A stretch of 64,000 nt of DNA from Deltaproteobacteria bacterium (GCA_019310485.1 JAFDEF010000001.1:186544-250543); one strand, 5' to 3'; shown: positions 9,159 to 18,704, counted from the first letter of the stretch. Made by a program: numbers and translations. Notes: a model not told the origin generated them from the letters alone.

Positions 9159-10187
9159 ATGTACAAGCTGCACTTTGACGAAAATATCTGTAAGAAGTGC
9201 CCGACCGGTGACTGTTTGATAAAATGTCAGTACCTGGATATTGAGAAAAACCAGGTAAAAGACGAGATGGTGAAAATCGCTCAGGGAAAGGACTCCTTTG
9301 TTTTAGAGCAGTGCGTTACCTGTTACGGGTGCGAGGAATACTGCCGGAGGGGGAATCACCCCTTTTACCTGATCACGGAAAAGAGAGACGAAAAAGGCAT
9401 CCTCACTTCCCCCAGAGCAATCACAAAGCAGTGGATAAATATAGGAGAGCCCCGGGGGAAATACCAGCTCGGGGAAATAAAAGAAAAAATCCTTTCCTTT
9501 GGCTTCATGCCTGAATTCCTGGACATGGTAAAGGGAAAACTATTTGAGGATCTTATGCCTTCCTACGTGTTCGGACAGGAGTTTTTCTGCAACGTGGTTT
9601 ACCTCCACTTTGCCAACACGCAAATCATAAAGCAGAGACTTCCAATGGTGGTTGAAAACTTCAGGAAGCTGGGGGTTGAGGAGGTCGTATTCATGCATGA
9701 TGAGTGCTACGGCGCATTTTCCTCTCTTGCACCGGCTTACGGCATTGAAGTCCCGTTCAAGCCCATCCATTACTTTGAGTACCTCTACCAGAGGCTGAAA
9801 GACCTTGCCTCTGACATAAAGCCTCTAAATATTAACGTAGCCTACCAGAGGCCGTGCTCTTCACGCCTCTCCCCTGATAAACACCGCTATGTGCCGAAAA
9901 TTATGAACTTAATAGGTGCAAACCTGGTAGAAAGAGAGTACCAGGACGAAAATGCCCTTTGCTGCGGAGGGATCTTTGCAATGGACTATGGTTATTCACT
10001 GGCACACGATGTTCAGGAAAAAAACCTGGAGGACATGGTAGCACATGGGGCTGAATATTGTGTGTTCAACTGTCCTGCGTGTCAAAATACCCTAGGGGAA
10101 AAGGTAAGGAAAAGAGGGCTAAAACCAATACACATGGTTGATCTTTGCAGAATGGCACTCGGGGAAACCCCCAAAATGGAGGAATAA
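9159..10187 (+). CDS. 4Fe-4S / CCG-domain iron-sulfur oxidoreductase subunit
   Basis: 342 residues. The N-terminus binds two clusters (CKKCPTGDC and CVTCYGCEEYC). The C-terminal half is a CCG-type (DUF224/heterodisulfide reductase D-like) domain with ALCCGGIFAMD and FNCPACQNTLG; an equivalent PCSS pair precedes it. Such proteins pass electrons between a flavoprotein dehydrogenase and a membrane or soluble carrier. It is the first gene of a three-gene operon with a GlcD-like flavoprotein and a second CCG protein. Start chosen at an AAGAGGTG Shine-Dalgarno 7 bp upstream. Confidence 0.87.
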   Translation: MYKLHFDENICKKCPTGDCLIKCQYLDIEKNQVKDEMVKIAQGKDSFVLEQCVTCYGCEEYCRRGNHPFYLITEKRDEKGILTSPRAITKQWINIGEPRGKYQLGEIKEKILSFGFMPEFLDMVKGKLFEDLMPSYVFGQEFFCNVVYLHFANTQIIKQRLPMVVENFRKLGVEEVVFMHDECYGAFSSLAPAYGIEVPFKPIHYFEYLYQRLKDLASDIKPLNINVAYQRPCSSRLSPDKHRYVPKIMNLIGANLVEREYQDENALCCGGIFAMDYGYSLAHDVQEKNLEDMVAHGAEYCVFNCPACQNTLGEKVRKRGLKPIHMVDLCRMALGETPKMEE

Positions 10188-10191
10188 TACT

Positions 10192-11574
10192 ATGAAAGAT
10201 ATTCTCAACAGGCTTGCTGAAATTGTTGGAGAAGAACACGTCTCCAACCAGCCTGAAGAAATTTTCTATTATGCCCGTGACCCGGGATTGATGCCTCCAC
10301 ATAATCCTGACTACGTTGTATTGCCAAGGACTTCCGAGCAAGTGCAGAAAATAGTATTGCTGGCAAAAGAGGAGAAAATACCCCTTGTCCCCATGGGCGC
10401 AGGTATGGCTCTTACCGGCCTCATTATCCCTCTCAAAGGGGGAATCGTCATTGATATGAAAAGGATGAACAGGATTCTTGAAGTCAATGAAAAAGCGCGG
10501 TATGCAATAGTCGAAGGCGGAACATCCCAGGGTGCACTAAAAGCGTACCTTGAAAAGCACTATCCGAGGTTGCGCCACAGCGTCCCTGATGCCCCTGCCA
10601 CGGCAACCATAGCAGCCAATGTTGTGATTCACGGCCAGGGACGGCTGACCCAGCAATACGGCTTCAACTCCGACATGGTATCAGGACTGGAAGTTGTACT
10701 GCCGTCCGGTAAAATTTGCAAGATCGGATCATCTTCTCTCTCCTCAGCGTGGTTTTCAAAGGGAGCACCGCTTCCTGACCTTTCCGGCCTTTTTCTCGGA
10801 TGGTTCGGCACCACCGGGATTATTACCAAGGTTGCCCTTAAGCTTTACCCGAGAAAGCGTTTCAGGGATGTGGATGTGTTTGTGACAGACAGTGAAGAGC
10901 TCGTGCCCGAGATGGTTTACGAGTTGACCCATACCGAGATGGCAGAAGATATCAACGTGTTCTCCCAGCCCCTGCCCATGATATTCAAGGACAATCACCA
11001 TATCACCATATTTATCACCGGGGACACGGACGAAGAGCTGGAGTTCAAAAGGAAAATGATATGGGATGCGCTCGACCCTTACATAAAAAGTAAAGACGGC
11101 GGTTTCATGGGCGTCCCTCCCACGATGAAACCGACTTTCCTGGACATGCCCCAGAGGAGTGTCAGCCGCTTTGCAGATGTAAAAAAGGGGGGTGGCTTTG
11201 AATATTCAGGCCCCATTATTCTGGTTGAAAAATACCCACAATGCACCGGAAAGATAAGGGAGCTGGCCTCCAAGTATGACCTTGCCTACTCAGCAATGGC
11301 CAGGATCATCGGCAGAGGTCATTGTATGATGTTTGGTTTTGCTTTTACCTTTAACCGCTCAGATCCTGGCATGATGGAGCGGACCAGAAAGGCACTCTCT
11401 GAGGTGAGCGAGTTTGTCCTGGAAATGGGTGGAGTCTTCTGGAAACCGACAGTAGATGAACAAAAAATGGCTCTCAACAAAATGGACCCCAATACGCTCT
11501 CTATTTTGAGGATGATAAAGGAAAACCTTGATCCTTACGGCATAATGAACCCGGGAAATTGGGAGGTAGCGTAG
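10192..11574 (+). CDS. FAD-binding oxidase/dehydrogenase (GlcD / D-lactate dehydrogenase type)
   Basis: 460-residue flavoprotein of the VAO/PCMH family. It has the PP-loop LVPMGAGMALTGLIIPLKGG and EGGTSQGALKAYLE in the FAD domain, and the C-terminal ending DPYGIMNPGNWE typical of FAD-oxidase C (glycolate/lactate dehydrogenase, alkyl-DHAP synthase fold). The start at 10192 is preceded by GGAGG at about 8 bp; a longer reading frame from 10138 only overlaps the upstream gene. With the flanking CCG Fe-S subunits it probably oxidises a 2-hydroxyacid. The exact substrate is unknown. Confidence 0.88.
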   Translation: MKDILNRLAEIVGEEHVSNQPEEIFYYARDPGLMPPHNPDYVVLPRTSEQVQKIVLLAKEEKIPLVPMGAGMALTGLIIPLKGGIVIDMKRMNRILEVNEKARYAIVEGGTSQGALKAYLEKHYPRLRHSVPDAPATATIAANVVIHGQGRLTQQYGFNSDMVSGLEVVLPSGKICKIGSSSLSSAWFSKGAPLPDLSGLFLGWFGTTGIITKVALKLYPRKRFRDVDVFVTDSEELVPEMVYELTHTEMAEDINVFSQPLPMIFKDNHHITIFITGDTDEELEFKRKMIWDALDPYIKSKDGGFMGVPPTMKPTFLDMPQRSVSRFADVKKGGGFEYSGPIILVEKYPQCTGKIRELASKYDLAYSAMARIIGRGHCMMFGFAFTFNRSDPGMMERTRKALSEVSEFVLEMGGVFWKPTVDEQKMALNKMDPNTLSILRMIKENLDPYGIMNPGNWEVA

Positions 11575-12765
11575 ATGAAATACGAAGAGATAGTCCATCG
11601 CTGTTTCAGGTGCGGGTACTGCAAATTCACGGGCGACTATTCTACGTTTAATTGCCCTTCCTACCGGAAATTCGGGTTCGACACTTATTCTCCGGGCGGC
11701 AGAATGTGGTTGATTAGGGCGTGGCTTGCTGGTGAAATCGAAAACACCACGCGACTGCAACACATACTTTTCTCCTGTGCCACGTGCGCCAGTTGCGTGG
11801 AGCATTGTGTGTTCACCTTCAGTGATGATCTAGTTAATGCCTTTGTTGCTGCAAGAGAAGAAATGGTAAATGGGGGTGTTATTCCACCCCGGGTAAGAGA
11901 TTATCTCAAGAGCATTCACATTAACGGCAATCCTTACAGGGCACCTGGTGAAGAGAGAGACAAGTGGGCAGAGCGCATGTCAGTCCCCCCATACGATGGC
12001 CAGGAGTACCTCTTCTACGTGGGGTGCGTAGGCTCCTATGATGAGCGAGCACAGAAGATTGCTCGCTCTGTAAGCGACTTGCTCCTCAATGCAGGTGTCT
12101 CTTTCGGCATTCTTGGAAAAAGAGAGATTTGCGATGGAAACGAGGTCAGGGCCCTTGGAGAGAGGGGCCTATTTCAATCCCTTGCAGAACAAAATATCGC
12201 TTTATTTAGAGAGCTTGGAATGCAAAGAATTATCACCCTTGACCCGCATGCTTTTAATGCCTTCAAGAATGATTATCCGGAACTTGGCGGCCATTACCAG
12301 GTGTTTCACTACTCCCAGGTCCTGGCACCTCTCCTGCGAGGCGAGGCAATGCCTTTTCGGGAGTTGAGAGCAAGGGTAACTTATCACGACCCATGTTACC
12401 TTGGGAGACACAACGGGGAATATACCGCCCCGCGAATTATCTTGCGTTCAATTCCCGGGCTTGACCTTGTTGAAATGGAACAAAGCAGAGAAAATGCCTT
12501 TTGCTGCGGCGGAGGGGGAGGCAACTTTTTTACCGATATCCTGGGAGGCGGTGAAGAAAGCCCTGCCAGGGTCCGTATCCGGCAGGCGCTTGATACCGGC
12601 GCTGAAATCCTGGCAGTTTCATGTCCCCAGTGCGCCAAGATGCTGGATGATGCTCTCAAGGCAGAGAACGCCGCTGAAAAAATGAAGGTCTTGGATGTAT
12701 CTGAAATCGCCTCCCTTGCCCTCCCCCAGTCTCAGGATTCCTGTAGCAATGGCCTATCACCTTGA
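11575..12765 (+). CDS. CCG-domain iron-sulfur protein (GlcF/LldE-like)
   Basis: 396 residues. Begins immediately after the TAG stop of the flavoprotein gene (zero spacing). N-terminal clusters CFRCGYCKFTGDYSTFNC and CATCASCVEHC, then two CCG modules, YHDPCYLGRHNG with NAFCCGGGGGNFF and SCPQCAKML. This is the electron-transfer partner of the GlcD-like subunit, in the manner of GlcF. Together with the upstream CCG protein it makes an unusual 1 flavoprotein + 2 CCG-protein arrangement resembling Hdr-linked lactate/glycolate dehydrogenases of anaerobes. Confidence 0.87.
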   Translation: MKYEEIVHRCFRCGYCKFTGDYSTFNCPSYRKFGFDTYSPGGRMWLIRAWLAGEIENTTRLQHILFSCATCASCVEHCVFTFSDDLVNAFVAAREEMVNGGVIPPRVRDYLKSIHINGNPYRAPGEERDKWAERMSVPPYDGQEYLFYVGCVGSYDERAQKIARSVSDLLLNAGVSFGILGKREICDGNEVRALGERGLFQSLAEQNIALFRELGMQRIITLDPHAFNAFKNDYPELGGHYQVFHYSQVLAPLLRGEAMPFRELRARVTYHDPCYLGRHNGEYTAPRIILRSIPGLDLVEMEQSRENAFCCGGGGGNFFTDILGGGEESPARVRIRQALDTGAEILAVSCPQCAKMLDDALKAENAAEKMKVLDVSEIASLALPQSQDSCSNGLSP

Positions 12766-12832
12766 TGCTTTTTTCTTTAGAACCGGGATGGACTCACCTC
12801 TGCGTTCGCGCTCCAGTGAAGGCTGATCATTC

Positions 12833-12861
12833 TTGACACACAAGCCCTATGTTTCTATACT
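12833..12861 (+). promoter_or_regulatory. sigma70-type promoter upstream of the cyclase-liv operon
   Basis: TTGACA (12833-12838), 17-bp spacer, TATACT (12856-12861). It lies in the 386-bp gap after the Fe-S operon and about 290 bp before the cyclase gene, with the palindromic repeat in between. It is the only near-consensus promoter I see there, so it is the best candidate for the cyclase-liv transcript. Confidence 0.6.
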
Positions 12862-13025
12862 GAGCTCAGGTTGAGAAAAACGATTCCTCAAAACCGCTGA
12901 AGCCCTGGGTCAAGCGATAAACAGTCGACAGATCCAACCGTTACCGCCCCCCTGCTGGGAGGCTCAGAATATATTGTAAAACCCCTATCTTGCCGGCAAA
13001 AAGAATGCCTGATTCCAATTAACTC

Positions 13026-13132
13026 CCCCGCCGCAAGCGGACGGGGTATCACTCGGAAATTTTCTTAACGCCCCAAGGGGCGGGGAATTGAACCCTCGTC
13101 CGCCTCTGGCGGATTAATCCGCCTCTGGCGGA
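13026..13132. repeat. GC-palindromic interspersed repeat, copy 1
   Basis: A 107-bp unit made of three hairpins: CCCCGCCGCAAGCGGACGGGG, CGCCCCAAGGGGCG, and a tandem TCCGCCTCTGGCGGA-TTAA-TCCGCCTCTGGCGGA. The same unit occurs in opposite orientation at 25611-25717 with only scattered changes. It has no coding content. REP/BIME-like; it may act in transcript stabilisation or as a non-autonomous mobile unit. Confidence 0.8.
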
Positions 13133-13151
13133 TTGACCGAAAGGAGATGCC

Positions 13152-13937
13152 ATGGGAAGCAAGCGTTTTGTTGATTTGAGCATAAGCATTGAGCCCGATT
13201 TGCCAAGTGACCCTCCAATGATGATCCCCAAGATCGATTATGTTGATCACAGGGCAGGAGCTGAACAGATGAAAGACTTTTTCCCGGGAGTGAAAAAAGA
13301 GCAACTTCCCGAAGGACTCGGGTGGGCTGTTGAGTTCATAACCCTTACCACACATTCAGGCACCCACCTGGACGCACCTTACCACTACCATCCTACAATG
13401 GACAAAGGACAAAAAGCGTTAGCCATCGATGAAATCCCGCTGGAATGGTGCTTTAGTGACGGCGTACTTTTGGATTTCCGGCACAAAGATGACGGCGAAC
13501 GTATCACGGTGGAAGATCTGGAAAAAGAGCTGGAACGGATCAAGTACGAAATTAAGCCGCTTGACATTGTTCTTATTCAAACCGGCGCGGATGAGGCATG
13601 GGGCACCGAGCAGTACCTGGTAAAAGGTGCCGGCATGGACCGTGAGAGCACCCTTTTTCTCACTCAAAAAGGGGTAAGGGTTGCCGGGATAGATGCCTGG
13701 AGTTGGGATCGGCCACTGCCTTTTCAAGCTAAGGAATTCAAAGAGACCGGCGATTCCCGGGTGATATGGGAGGCCCACTTTGCCGGTATTGAAGTCGGTT
13801 ATTGCCATATGGAAAAACTGGCCAACCTCTCCGCTATAGGGAAACCGTATGGCTTCACTGTATGCTGTTTTCCTATCAAAATCAAGGGCGCCAGTGCGGG
13901 ATGGACAAGGCCTGTGGCAATCGTTGAAGACGACTAG
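13152..13937 (+). CDS. cyclase-family metal-dependent hydrolase (kynurenine formamidase-like)
   Basis: 261 residues, with the metal-binding signature HSGTHLDAPYHYHP and the N-terminal VDLSISIEPD. Members of this family (Pfam Cyclase) hydrolyse N-formylkynurenine, isatin or cyclic amides; the substrate here is unknown. AAAGGAG lies just ahead of the ATG. It is followed after about 80 bp by a Liv-type importer, which suggests it acts on the imported compound. Confidence 0.82.
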   Translation: MGSKRFVDLSISIEPDLPSDPPMMIPKIDYVDHRAGAEQMKDFFPGVKKEQLPEGLGWAVEFITLTTHSGTHLDAPYHYHPTMDKGQKALAIDEIPLEWCFSDGVLLDFRHKDDGERITVEDLEKELERIKYEIKPLDIVLIQTGADEAWGTEQYLVKGAGMDRESTLFLTQKGVRVAGIDAWSWDRPLPFQAKEFKETGDSRVIWEAHFAGIEVGYCHMEKLANLSAIGKPYGFTVCCFPIKIKGASAGWTRPVAIVEDD

Positions 13938-14017
13938 CCTGCAGGTATTTGCCTCGGCCGCAGCCGCCATTGTGGTCATGGCATCAACTCAACCAGACAA
14001 GGAGCTTCTCTTCAAGC

Positions 14018-14749
14018 ATGCTCGAGGGTGAAAAAGTCACAAAGCACTTTGGGGGTCTCGTGGCTCTTTCCGAAATTGATTTTGAAATCAACCGCGGCGA
14101 AATCGTCGGCTTAATAGGGCCCAACGGTTCAGGCAAGACTACGCTTTTCAATGTCATTTCAGGTCTTTACAAGCCGGAGTCAGGGCAAATACGATTTGAG
14201 GGTACTCTTATCAATGGCCTTCCACCTTACAGAATAGCACAAATGGGAATCGGCAGAACATTTCAAATAGTTCGCCCTCTAATGGATTTGAGCCTTATTC
14301 AGAATGTGGCCATTGGGGTCATGTACGGAAGGGACGATATCAATACGTTGCCGCATGCCCTTGAGCGAGCATCAGAACTGCTTCGCTTTGTTGGTCTTGA
14401 GTCCAAGGCATATTTGCTGCCCGGGAAACTCGCACTTGAGGATCTCAAGAGGCTGGAAATTGCACGCGCGCTCGCAAGCAAACCTGAAATTATTCTCCTG
14501 GATGAAGTTTTCGCGGGGCTAAACCAGAAAGAAATTGAAGCAGCCATTGCCCTAACTTTTCACATACGGGACCGGTTCGGAATTACAGTTTTTATGATCG
14601 AGCACGTTATGAAGGCCATCATGGAAACCTGTTCGCGAATTATGGTGCTCCACCATGGAGAGAAAATTGCTGAGGGTGAGCCGCAAGCCGTGGCAAATGA
14701 CCCGCGGGTCATCCAGGCTTATCTTGGAGCCGGGTATGTTGGTCGTTGA
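14018..14749 (+). CDS. branched-chain amino-acid type ABC transporter ATPase (LivG-like)
   Basis: Cytoplasmic nucleotide-binding subunit of 243 residues. Walker A GPNGSGKT, Q-loop at QMGIGRTFQ, Walker B IILLDEVFAGLN, H-loop IEHVMKAIM and the LivG-type C-terminus (IQAYLG). The usual LSGGQ signature is degenerate here (LALEDLKRLEIARAL), as in some LivG-like proteins. The ATG at 14018 has AAGGAG upstream and begins at the conserved LEGEKVTKHFGG; longer frames are not supported. Confidence 0.9.
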   Translation: MLEGEKVTKHFGGLVALSEIDFEINRGEIVGLIGPNGSGKTTLFNVISGLYKPESGQIRFEGTLINGLPPYRIAQMGIGRTFQIVRPLMDLSLIQNVAIGVMYGRDDINTLPHALERASELLRFVGLESKAYLLPGKLALEDLKRLEIARALASKPEIILLDEVFAGLNQKEIEAAIALTFHIRDRFGITVFMIEHVMKAIMETCSRIMVLHHGEKIAEGEPQAVANDPRVIQAYLGAGYVGR

Positions 14750-15440
14750 AGACTTGGAAGTCAGGTATCAAGAGCTGAGAGCTTTGCAGGGCGTTTCGCT
14801 TCGGGTGGCGGAAGGCGACCTTGTGGCTCTGATCGGATCCAACGGAGCTGGGAAAACAACAATGCTAAATGCCATTTCCGGGTTAATCCCGGCAGCAAGT
14901 GGGCGGATATCGTGGCGAGGAAATTCCCTGGTCGGTCTTTCTCCTGACAGGGTTTGCATGGCCGGCGTTGTCCAGGTTCCTGAAGGACGGAAACTCTTCC
15001 CGAAAATGACTGTTGAAGAAAACCTTGAAATGGGCGCGTATCTGCCTGCTGCGCGCAAGCATTTAGCGGAAAGCAGAAAGGCGGTATTTGAAATATTTCC
15101 TTTGCTGGCAGAGCGTGAGAAACAGCTCGCAGGAAGTCTGTCGGGCGGCGAGCAACAAATGGTAGCTCTGGCCCGGGCGATAATGGCCAAGCCCGGCCTT
15201 CTCTTGCTTGATGAGCCCTCTCTGGGGCTCGCACCGGTAATAGCGGCTGAGATCTTCCAGGTAATCGAGGGGCTGAACCGTAAAGGAATTACGGCGTTGC
15301 TGATTTCGCAGGAAGTCTTGCACTCCCTGAACATTGCAAAGTATGGCTATGTTTTGGAAAACGGAAAGATCACGATTCACGGGAAAGCAGGGCAATTGCT
15401 TGATGATCAGAGGATAAAAGAATCCTATCTGGGCCTCTAG
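14736..15440 (+). CDS. branched-chain amino-acid type ABC transporter ATPase (LivF-like)
   Basis: Second ATPase of the importer, 234 residues. Walker A GSNGAGKTT, signature SLSGGEQQMVALARA, Walker B LLLLDEPSLGLAP, H-loop degenerate (ISQEV, with Gln where His is usual). The start overlaps the livG-like end by 14 bp, indicating coupling; GGAG lies 6 bp upstream. The missing H-loop histidine is worth noting because both ATPases then deviate at one motif each, so they may be complementary. Confidence 0.9.
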   Translation: MLVVEDLEVRYQELRALQGVSLRVAEGDLVALIGSNGAGKTTMLNAISGLIPAASGRISWRGNSLVGLSPDRVCMAGVVQVPEGRKLFPKMTVEENLEMGAYLPAARKHLAESRKAVFEIFPLLAEREKQLAGSLSGGEQQMVALARAIMAKPGLLLLDEPSLGLAPVIAAEIFQVIEGLNRKGITALLISQEVLHSLNIAKYGYVLENGKITIHGKAGQLLDDQRIKESYLGL

Positions 15441-15497
15441 GAAAGAGTCCATTGCTCAATCAAGGTACAAAAACACATCACGAAAGGGGGAAAGAAG

Positions 15498-16694
15498 ATG
15501 AAACAGAAACCATGGGAAAAAGTTGTACTTTTTTTGCTGGCCCTTGCTCTGACGCTTTTTCTGTCTCAGAGCGTTGGAGCGGCAAGCAAGCCTATAGTCA
15601 TCGGCGGTTCCCTGCCGCTCACGGGCAAGTTTGCCGAGACCGCCAAGTGGATCGAAAAGGGCATGAAGTTCTGGGCGGAAGAGACCAATGCTAAAGGCGG
15701 TCTTCTCGGGCGCAAGGTTGTTTTCAAGATCTATGATGATGAATCGAATGCAGGTAAAGCGGTTACCTTTGCCGAAAAGGCCATCACTGTTGACAAGGTT
15801 GATCTGCTTTTTGGCGGATATCCCGGTACGGCAGCAAGGGCCGTAATGCCGGTTGCTGAAAAACATAAGTATGTTTATGTCTCGATGGGCGGCCATATGA
15901 AGAGCTTCCTGCAAGGGTACACATATTCTTTCGGTGGCCCGCCCCTTATGGGAGAGTGGTGGTATGAGGGGTTTTACGAGTGGCTTAAAAGTCTTCCCGC
16001 TCAAAAGCGGCCCAAGAGAGCTGCGGTCTATACGATGAATAACCCGATTGGGACGTCGCTGACGGATTCTATTGGCCGCATTTCCAGGGACTTAGGAGTA
16101 AAGCTGGTAATTAACGAAAAGTATAATTTGCCTCTTCCCGACGCAACACCGTTGATCGTGAAGGCAAAGCAGATGAACACGGACATCTTGTTCTCAAACG
16201 GCTTTTTTGCCGACGGTGTAATGACCATTCGCGCAGCCAAGGCCCTGAACTATAACCCCAAGGCAATAGTCCAAGGTGTCGGGTCAGTGATCCCTGCCTG
16301 GGTTAAAGAACTCGGCAAAGATGGAGATTATGTCTTCTCAGGAACCTCGCTGCATAACAAGCTGAACTACCCTGGAAATGATAAGCTCAATGCCTATGTA
16401 AAGAAGAAATACGGTTTACCCGGGTATCCCGTATATTTCGGTTTCGGCTATTGCTGGATGCAAACTCTTTCGCAGGGTGTAGAAGGAGCCGGATCACTGG
16501 ATCAGACAAAGATTAGAGACTGGCTCAAATCCCATACCGTGCATACCATCGCCGGGCCGATGAGTTTCAATGAAAAAGGCCTGCCCAAGCCCATCAACTT
16601 TTGCACCCAGGTCATAAACGGGCAGGTCGAGCTGATTTGGCCTATAGAGGTCCGCACTGCTGATCCGGTATACCCTCGTCCTGCCTGGAAGTAG
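15498..16694 (+). CDS. ABC transporter periplasmic substrate-binding protein (LivK/amide-binding type)
   Basis: 398 residues with a Sec signal peptide (hydrophobic 9-27, cleavage near VGAASKP). The mature start IVIGGSLPLTGKFAETAKW and NAKGGLLGRKVVFKIYDDESN are hallmarks of the type-I periplasmic binding proteins of Liv systems. The ligand could be an amino acid, amide, or aromatic/short-chain acid. The gene lies in the middle of the transporter cluster and has a strong Shine-Dalgarno (AAAGGGGGAAAG). Confidence 0.9.
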   Translation: MKQKPWEKVVLFLLALALTLFLSQSVGAASKPIVIGGSLPLTGKFAETAKWIEKGMKFWAEETNAKGGLLGRKVVFKIYDDESNAGKAVTFAEKAITVDKVDLLFGGYPGTAARAVMPVAEKHKYVYVSMGGHMKSFLQGYTYSFGGPPLMGEWWYEGFYEWLKSLPAQKRPKRAAVYTMNNPIGTSLTDSIGRISRDLGVKLVINEKYNLPLPDATPLIVKAKQMNTDILFSNGFFADGVMTIRAAKALNYNPKAIVQGVGSVIPAWVKELGKDGDYVFSGTSLHNKLNYPGNDKLNAYVKKKYGLPGYPVYFGFGYCWMQTLSQGVEGAGSLDQTKIRDWLKSHTVHTIAGPMSFNEKGLPKPINFCTQVINGQVELIWPIEVRTADPVYPRPAWK

Positions 16695-16867
16695 ATTCGA
16701 GGCAGGAGGATTAACGTTCTCCATGCCGATATCCGGGTACCGAAGAAGGCCCTTGCTCCTGCAGGAGGGCATTAATAGGAAGGCATAGAGCGAAGCGAGA
16801 TGCTGGAGGTACAGCGCGCTAAGGAGCAGGTGTTTCCACTTAATCCGGAAGTCTTGAGCGACTAAGA

Positions 16868-17743
16868 ATGAACCTGACACTCGTGTTTCAGTCCATGTTC
16901 AGCGGAATCATGATGGGATCCGTTTTTGCCCTCCTGGGAATCGGTTTTTCACTTGTGTGGGGCGTCATGAAGGTAATCAATATCTCCCACGCTGCTTTCG
17001 GGCTGCTGGCAGCATTTATGTCTTACACTCTTCTGAATGTATGGGGAATTGACCCGATACTCTCTATAGCTGTATCAGTTCCCCTTCTTTTTCTTGCAGC
17101 CTGCGTCATATATCGCTTTCTTATCGCCCCTCTTACCAAGGCCAGAGACATAATCGTGCCTTCAATGATTCTTACCTTCGGTATTGCAATCATTCTCGAG
17201 AACCTGATGCTCTTGATCTGGAGTCCGGATCCGCGCCTTTTGACTACAGCTTATACCAGCAAGGTGGTGATACTAGGCCCGTTCTATTTTCAATACCCAA
17301 GGATTGCTGGTTTTCTCCTGGCATGTGCCGGCGTTGTGGTCATTCATATGTTTCTGAAAAAAACCTACACGGGCAAAGCCGTCCGCGCTGCCTGGCAGCA
17401 GCGTGATGCGGCCCAGCTTTACGGGGTTAATCTCAGATGGATCAGCATGATAACCTTCGGGCTGGCCGTATCTTCCGCTGCTGCAGGTGGTGTTGGAATG
17501 GCGCTATTATACTCTTTTGAACCTCACACTCACAATCTCTGGCTCATATACTTGTTCCTCGTTGTGATAGTTGGTGGAGTAGGAAGTGTGCTGGGTGCTG
17601 CACTGGCTGGACTGACCATTGGAATAATTACCGGCCTTTCCATGGCATTCCTGCCCTACCAGTGGGTTAATCTCCTTACGTTTGCCCTGCTAATGATCAT
17701 TCTGATTTTTAGGCCACAGGGACTATTTCAAAGCGAGGTTTAA
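16868..17743 (+). CDS. branched-chain amino-acid type ABC permease (LivH-like)
   Basis: 291-residue inner-membrane permease with about eight hydrophobic segments. Family features include GSVFALLGIGFSLVWGVMKVINISHA near the N-terminus and the EAA-like loop RDAAQLYGVNLRW. Preceded by a 173-bp non-coding gap after the binding-protein gene in which I see only short inverted repeats (GCTCCTGCAGGAG-like). Confidence 0.92.
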   Translation: MNLTLVFQSMFSGIMMGSVFALLGIGFSLVWGVMKVINISHAAFGLLAAFMSYTLLNVWGIDPILSIAVSVPLLFLAACVIYRFLIAPLTKARDIIVPSMILTFGIAIILENLMLLIWSPDPRLLTTAYTSKVVILGPFYFQYPRIAGFLLACAGVVVIHMFLKKTYTGKAVRAAWQQRDAAQLYGVNLRWISMITFGLAVSSAAAGGVGMALLYSFEPHTHNLWLIYLFLVVIVGGVGSVLGAALAGLTIGIITGLSMAFLPYQWVNLLTFALLMIILIFRPQGLFQSEV

Positions 17744-17747
17744 GGCC

Positions 17748-18704
17748 ATGCCATCTTGGCCGCGTTCCAGTTTGTTTGCAGGAGCCATGATAGTTTTGCT
17801 GGCTTTGGCAATATTCCCGTGGCTGGGAGCTCCCGTTTACTTTGTCTCGCTGCTTTTCACTGTTTTCATGTACGTTTGCCTTGCGACTTCATGGAACCTG
17901 ATAGGTGGCTACGCCGGGTATCTGTCTTTCGGGCACGTAGCTTTTTTTGGTATCGGCGCTTACACAACAGCCCTGCTTGTAAAAGGATTTCACCTTTCTG
18001 CCCTGGAGACCATCCTTTCATCAGTACCTGCAGGGTTCGTAGCCATGCTCGTCGCCCTCCTGGTCGGATATCCCTGCTTGAGACTCAGAGGACCCTACTT
18101 TGCTGTTGTCACGCTTTGTTTTGCATTCGTAATGGATTTGCTGATAAAAAACCTCAATTTTCTGGGAGGACCGGAAGGGCTCTGGCTAAAATCAATGGAC
18201 CTCCCCATTCAAACAGTCCGTGCAATCTTGTTTGAGGCCATGCTTGGGGTAACTGCGCTTTCGATCGCGGTTGCTTACTGGACTGACCGTTCAAAATTCG
18301 GAGCAGGTCTCCGTGCCATACGCGAAGATGAAGAGGTGGCTCAAACCATGGCCATCAACGCACCAAAGCTAAAAATGCAAGCATTTGCACTTTCGGCGTT
18401 TTTCCCGGGCATGGCAGGTGGTATCTATGCATACTACTTGACCTATATTCACACAGACGTTGTTTTTGACATGATGATTTCAATCCTGATTGTACTGATG
18501 GCGCTCTTTGGGGGGGGTGGAACACTTCTGGGCCCAATTATCGGCGCTGTATTGCTGACATTGATAAACGAGGGCCTGTCCACATTTGTAAAGGCCGAAC
18601 TGGCCCGGATTATTTATGGCTCTCTGTTTGTTGGAGTCATAATCTTTCTGCCAAACGGCATCATGGAATTCTTCAGGAGAACGCAAGGGGAAAGTCCTCA
18701 TTAA
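17748..18704 (+). CDS. branched-chain amino-acid type ABC permease (LivM-like)
   Basis: 318-residue permease with a first segment IVLLALAIFPWLG, then YLSFGHVAFFGIGAYT and the coupling loop AIREDEEVAQTMAIN. It follows livH-like by 4 bp and ends the importer operon. With two ATPases, two permeases and one binding protein, the transporter is complete. Confidence 0.92.
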   Translation: MPSWPRSSLFAGAMIVLLALAIFPWLGAPVYFVSLLFTVFMYVCLATSWNLIGGYAGYLSFGHVAFFGIGAYTTALLVKGFHLSALETILSSVPAGFVAMLVALLVGYPCLRLRGPYFAVVTLCFAFVMDLLIKNLNFLGGPEGLWLKSMDLPIQTVRAILFEAMLGVTALSIAVAYWTDRSKFGAGLRAIREDEEVAQTMAINAPKLKMQAFALSAFFPGMAGGIYAYYLTYIHTDVVFDMMISILIVLMALFGGGGTLLGPIIGAVLLTLINEGLSTFVKAELARIIYGSLFVGVIIFLPNGIMEFFRRTQGESPH

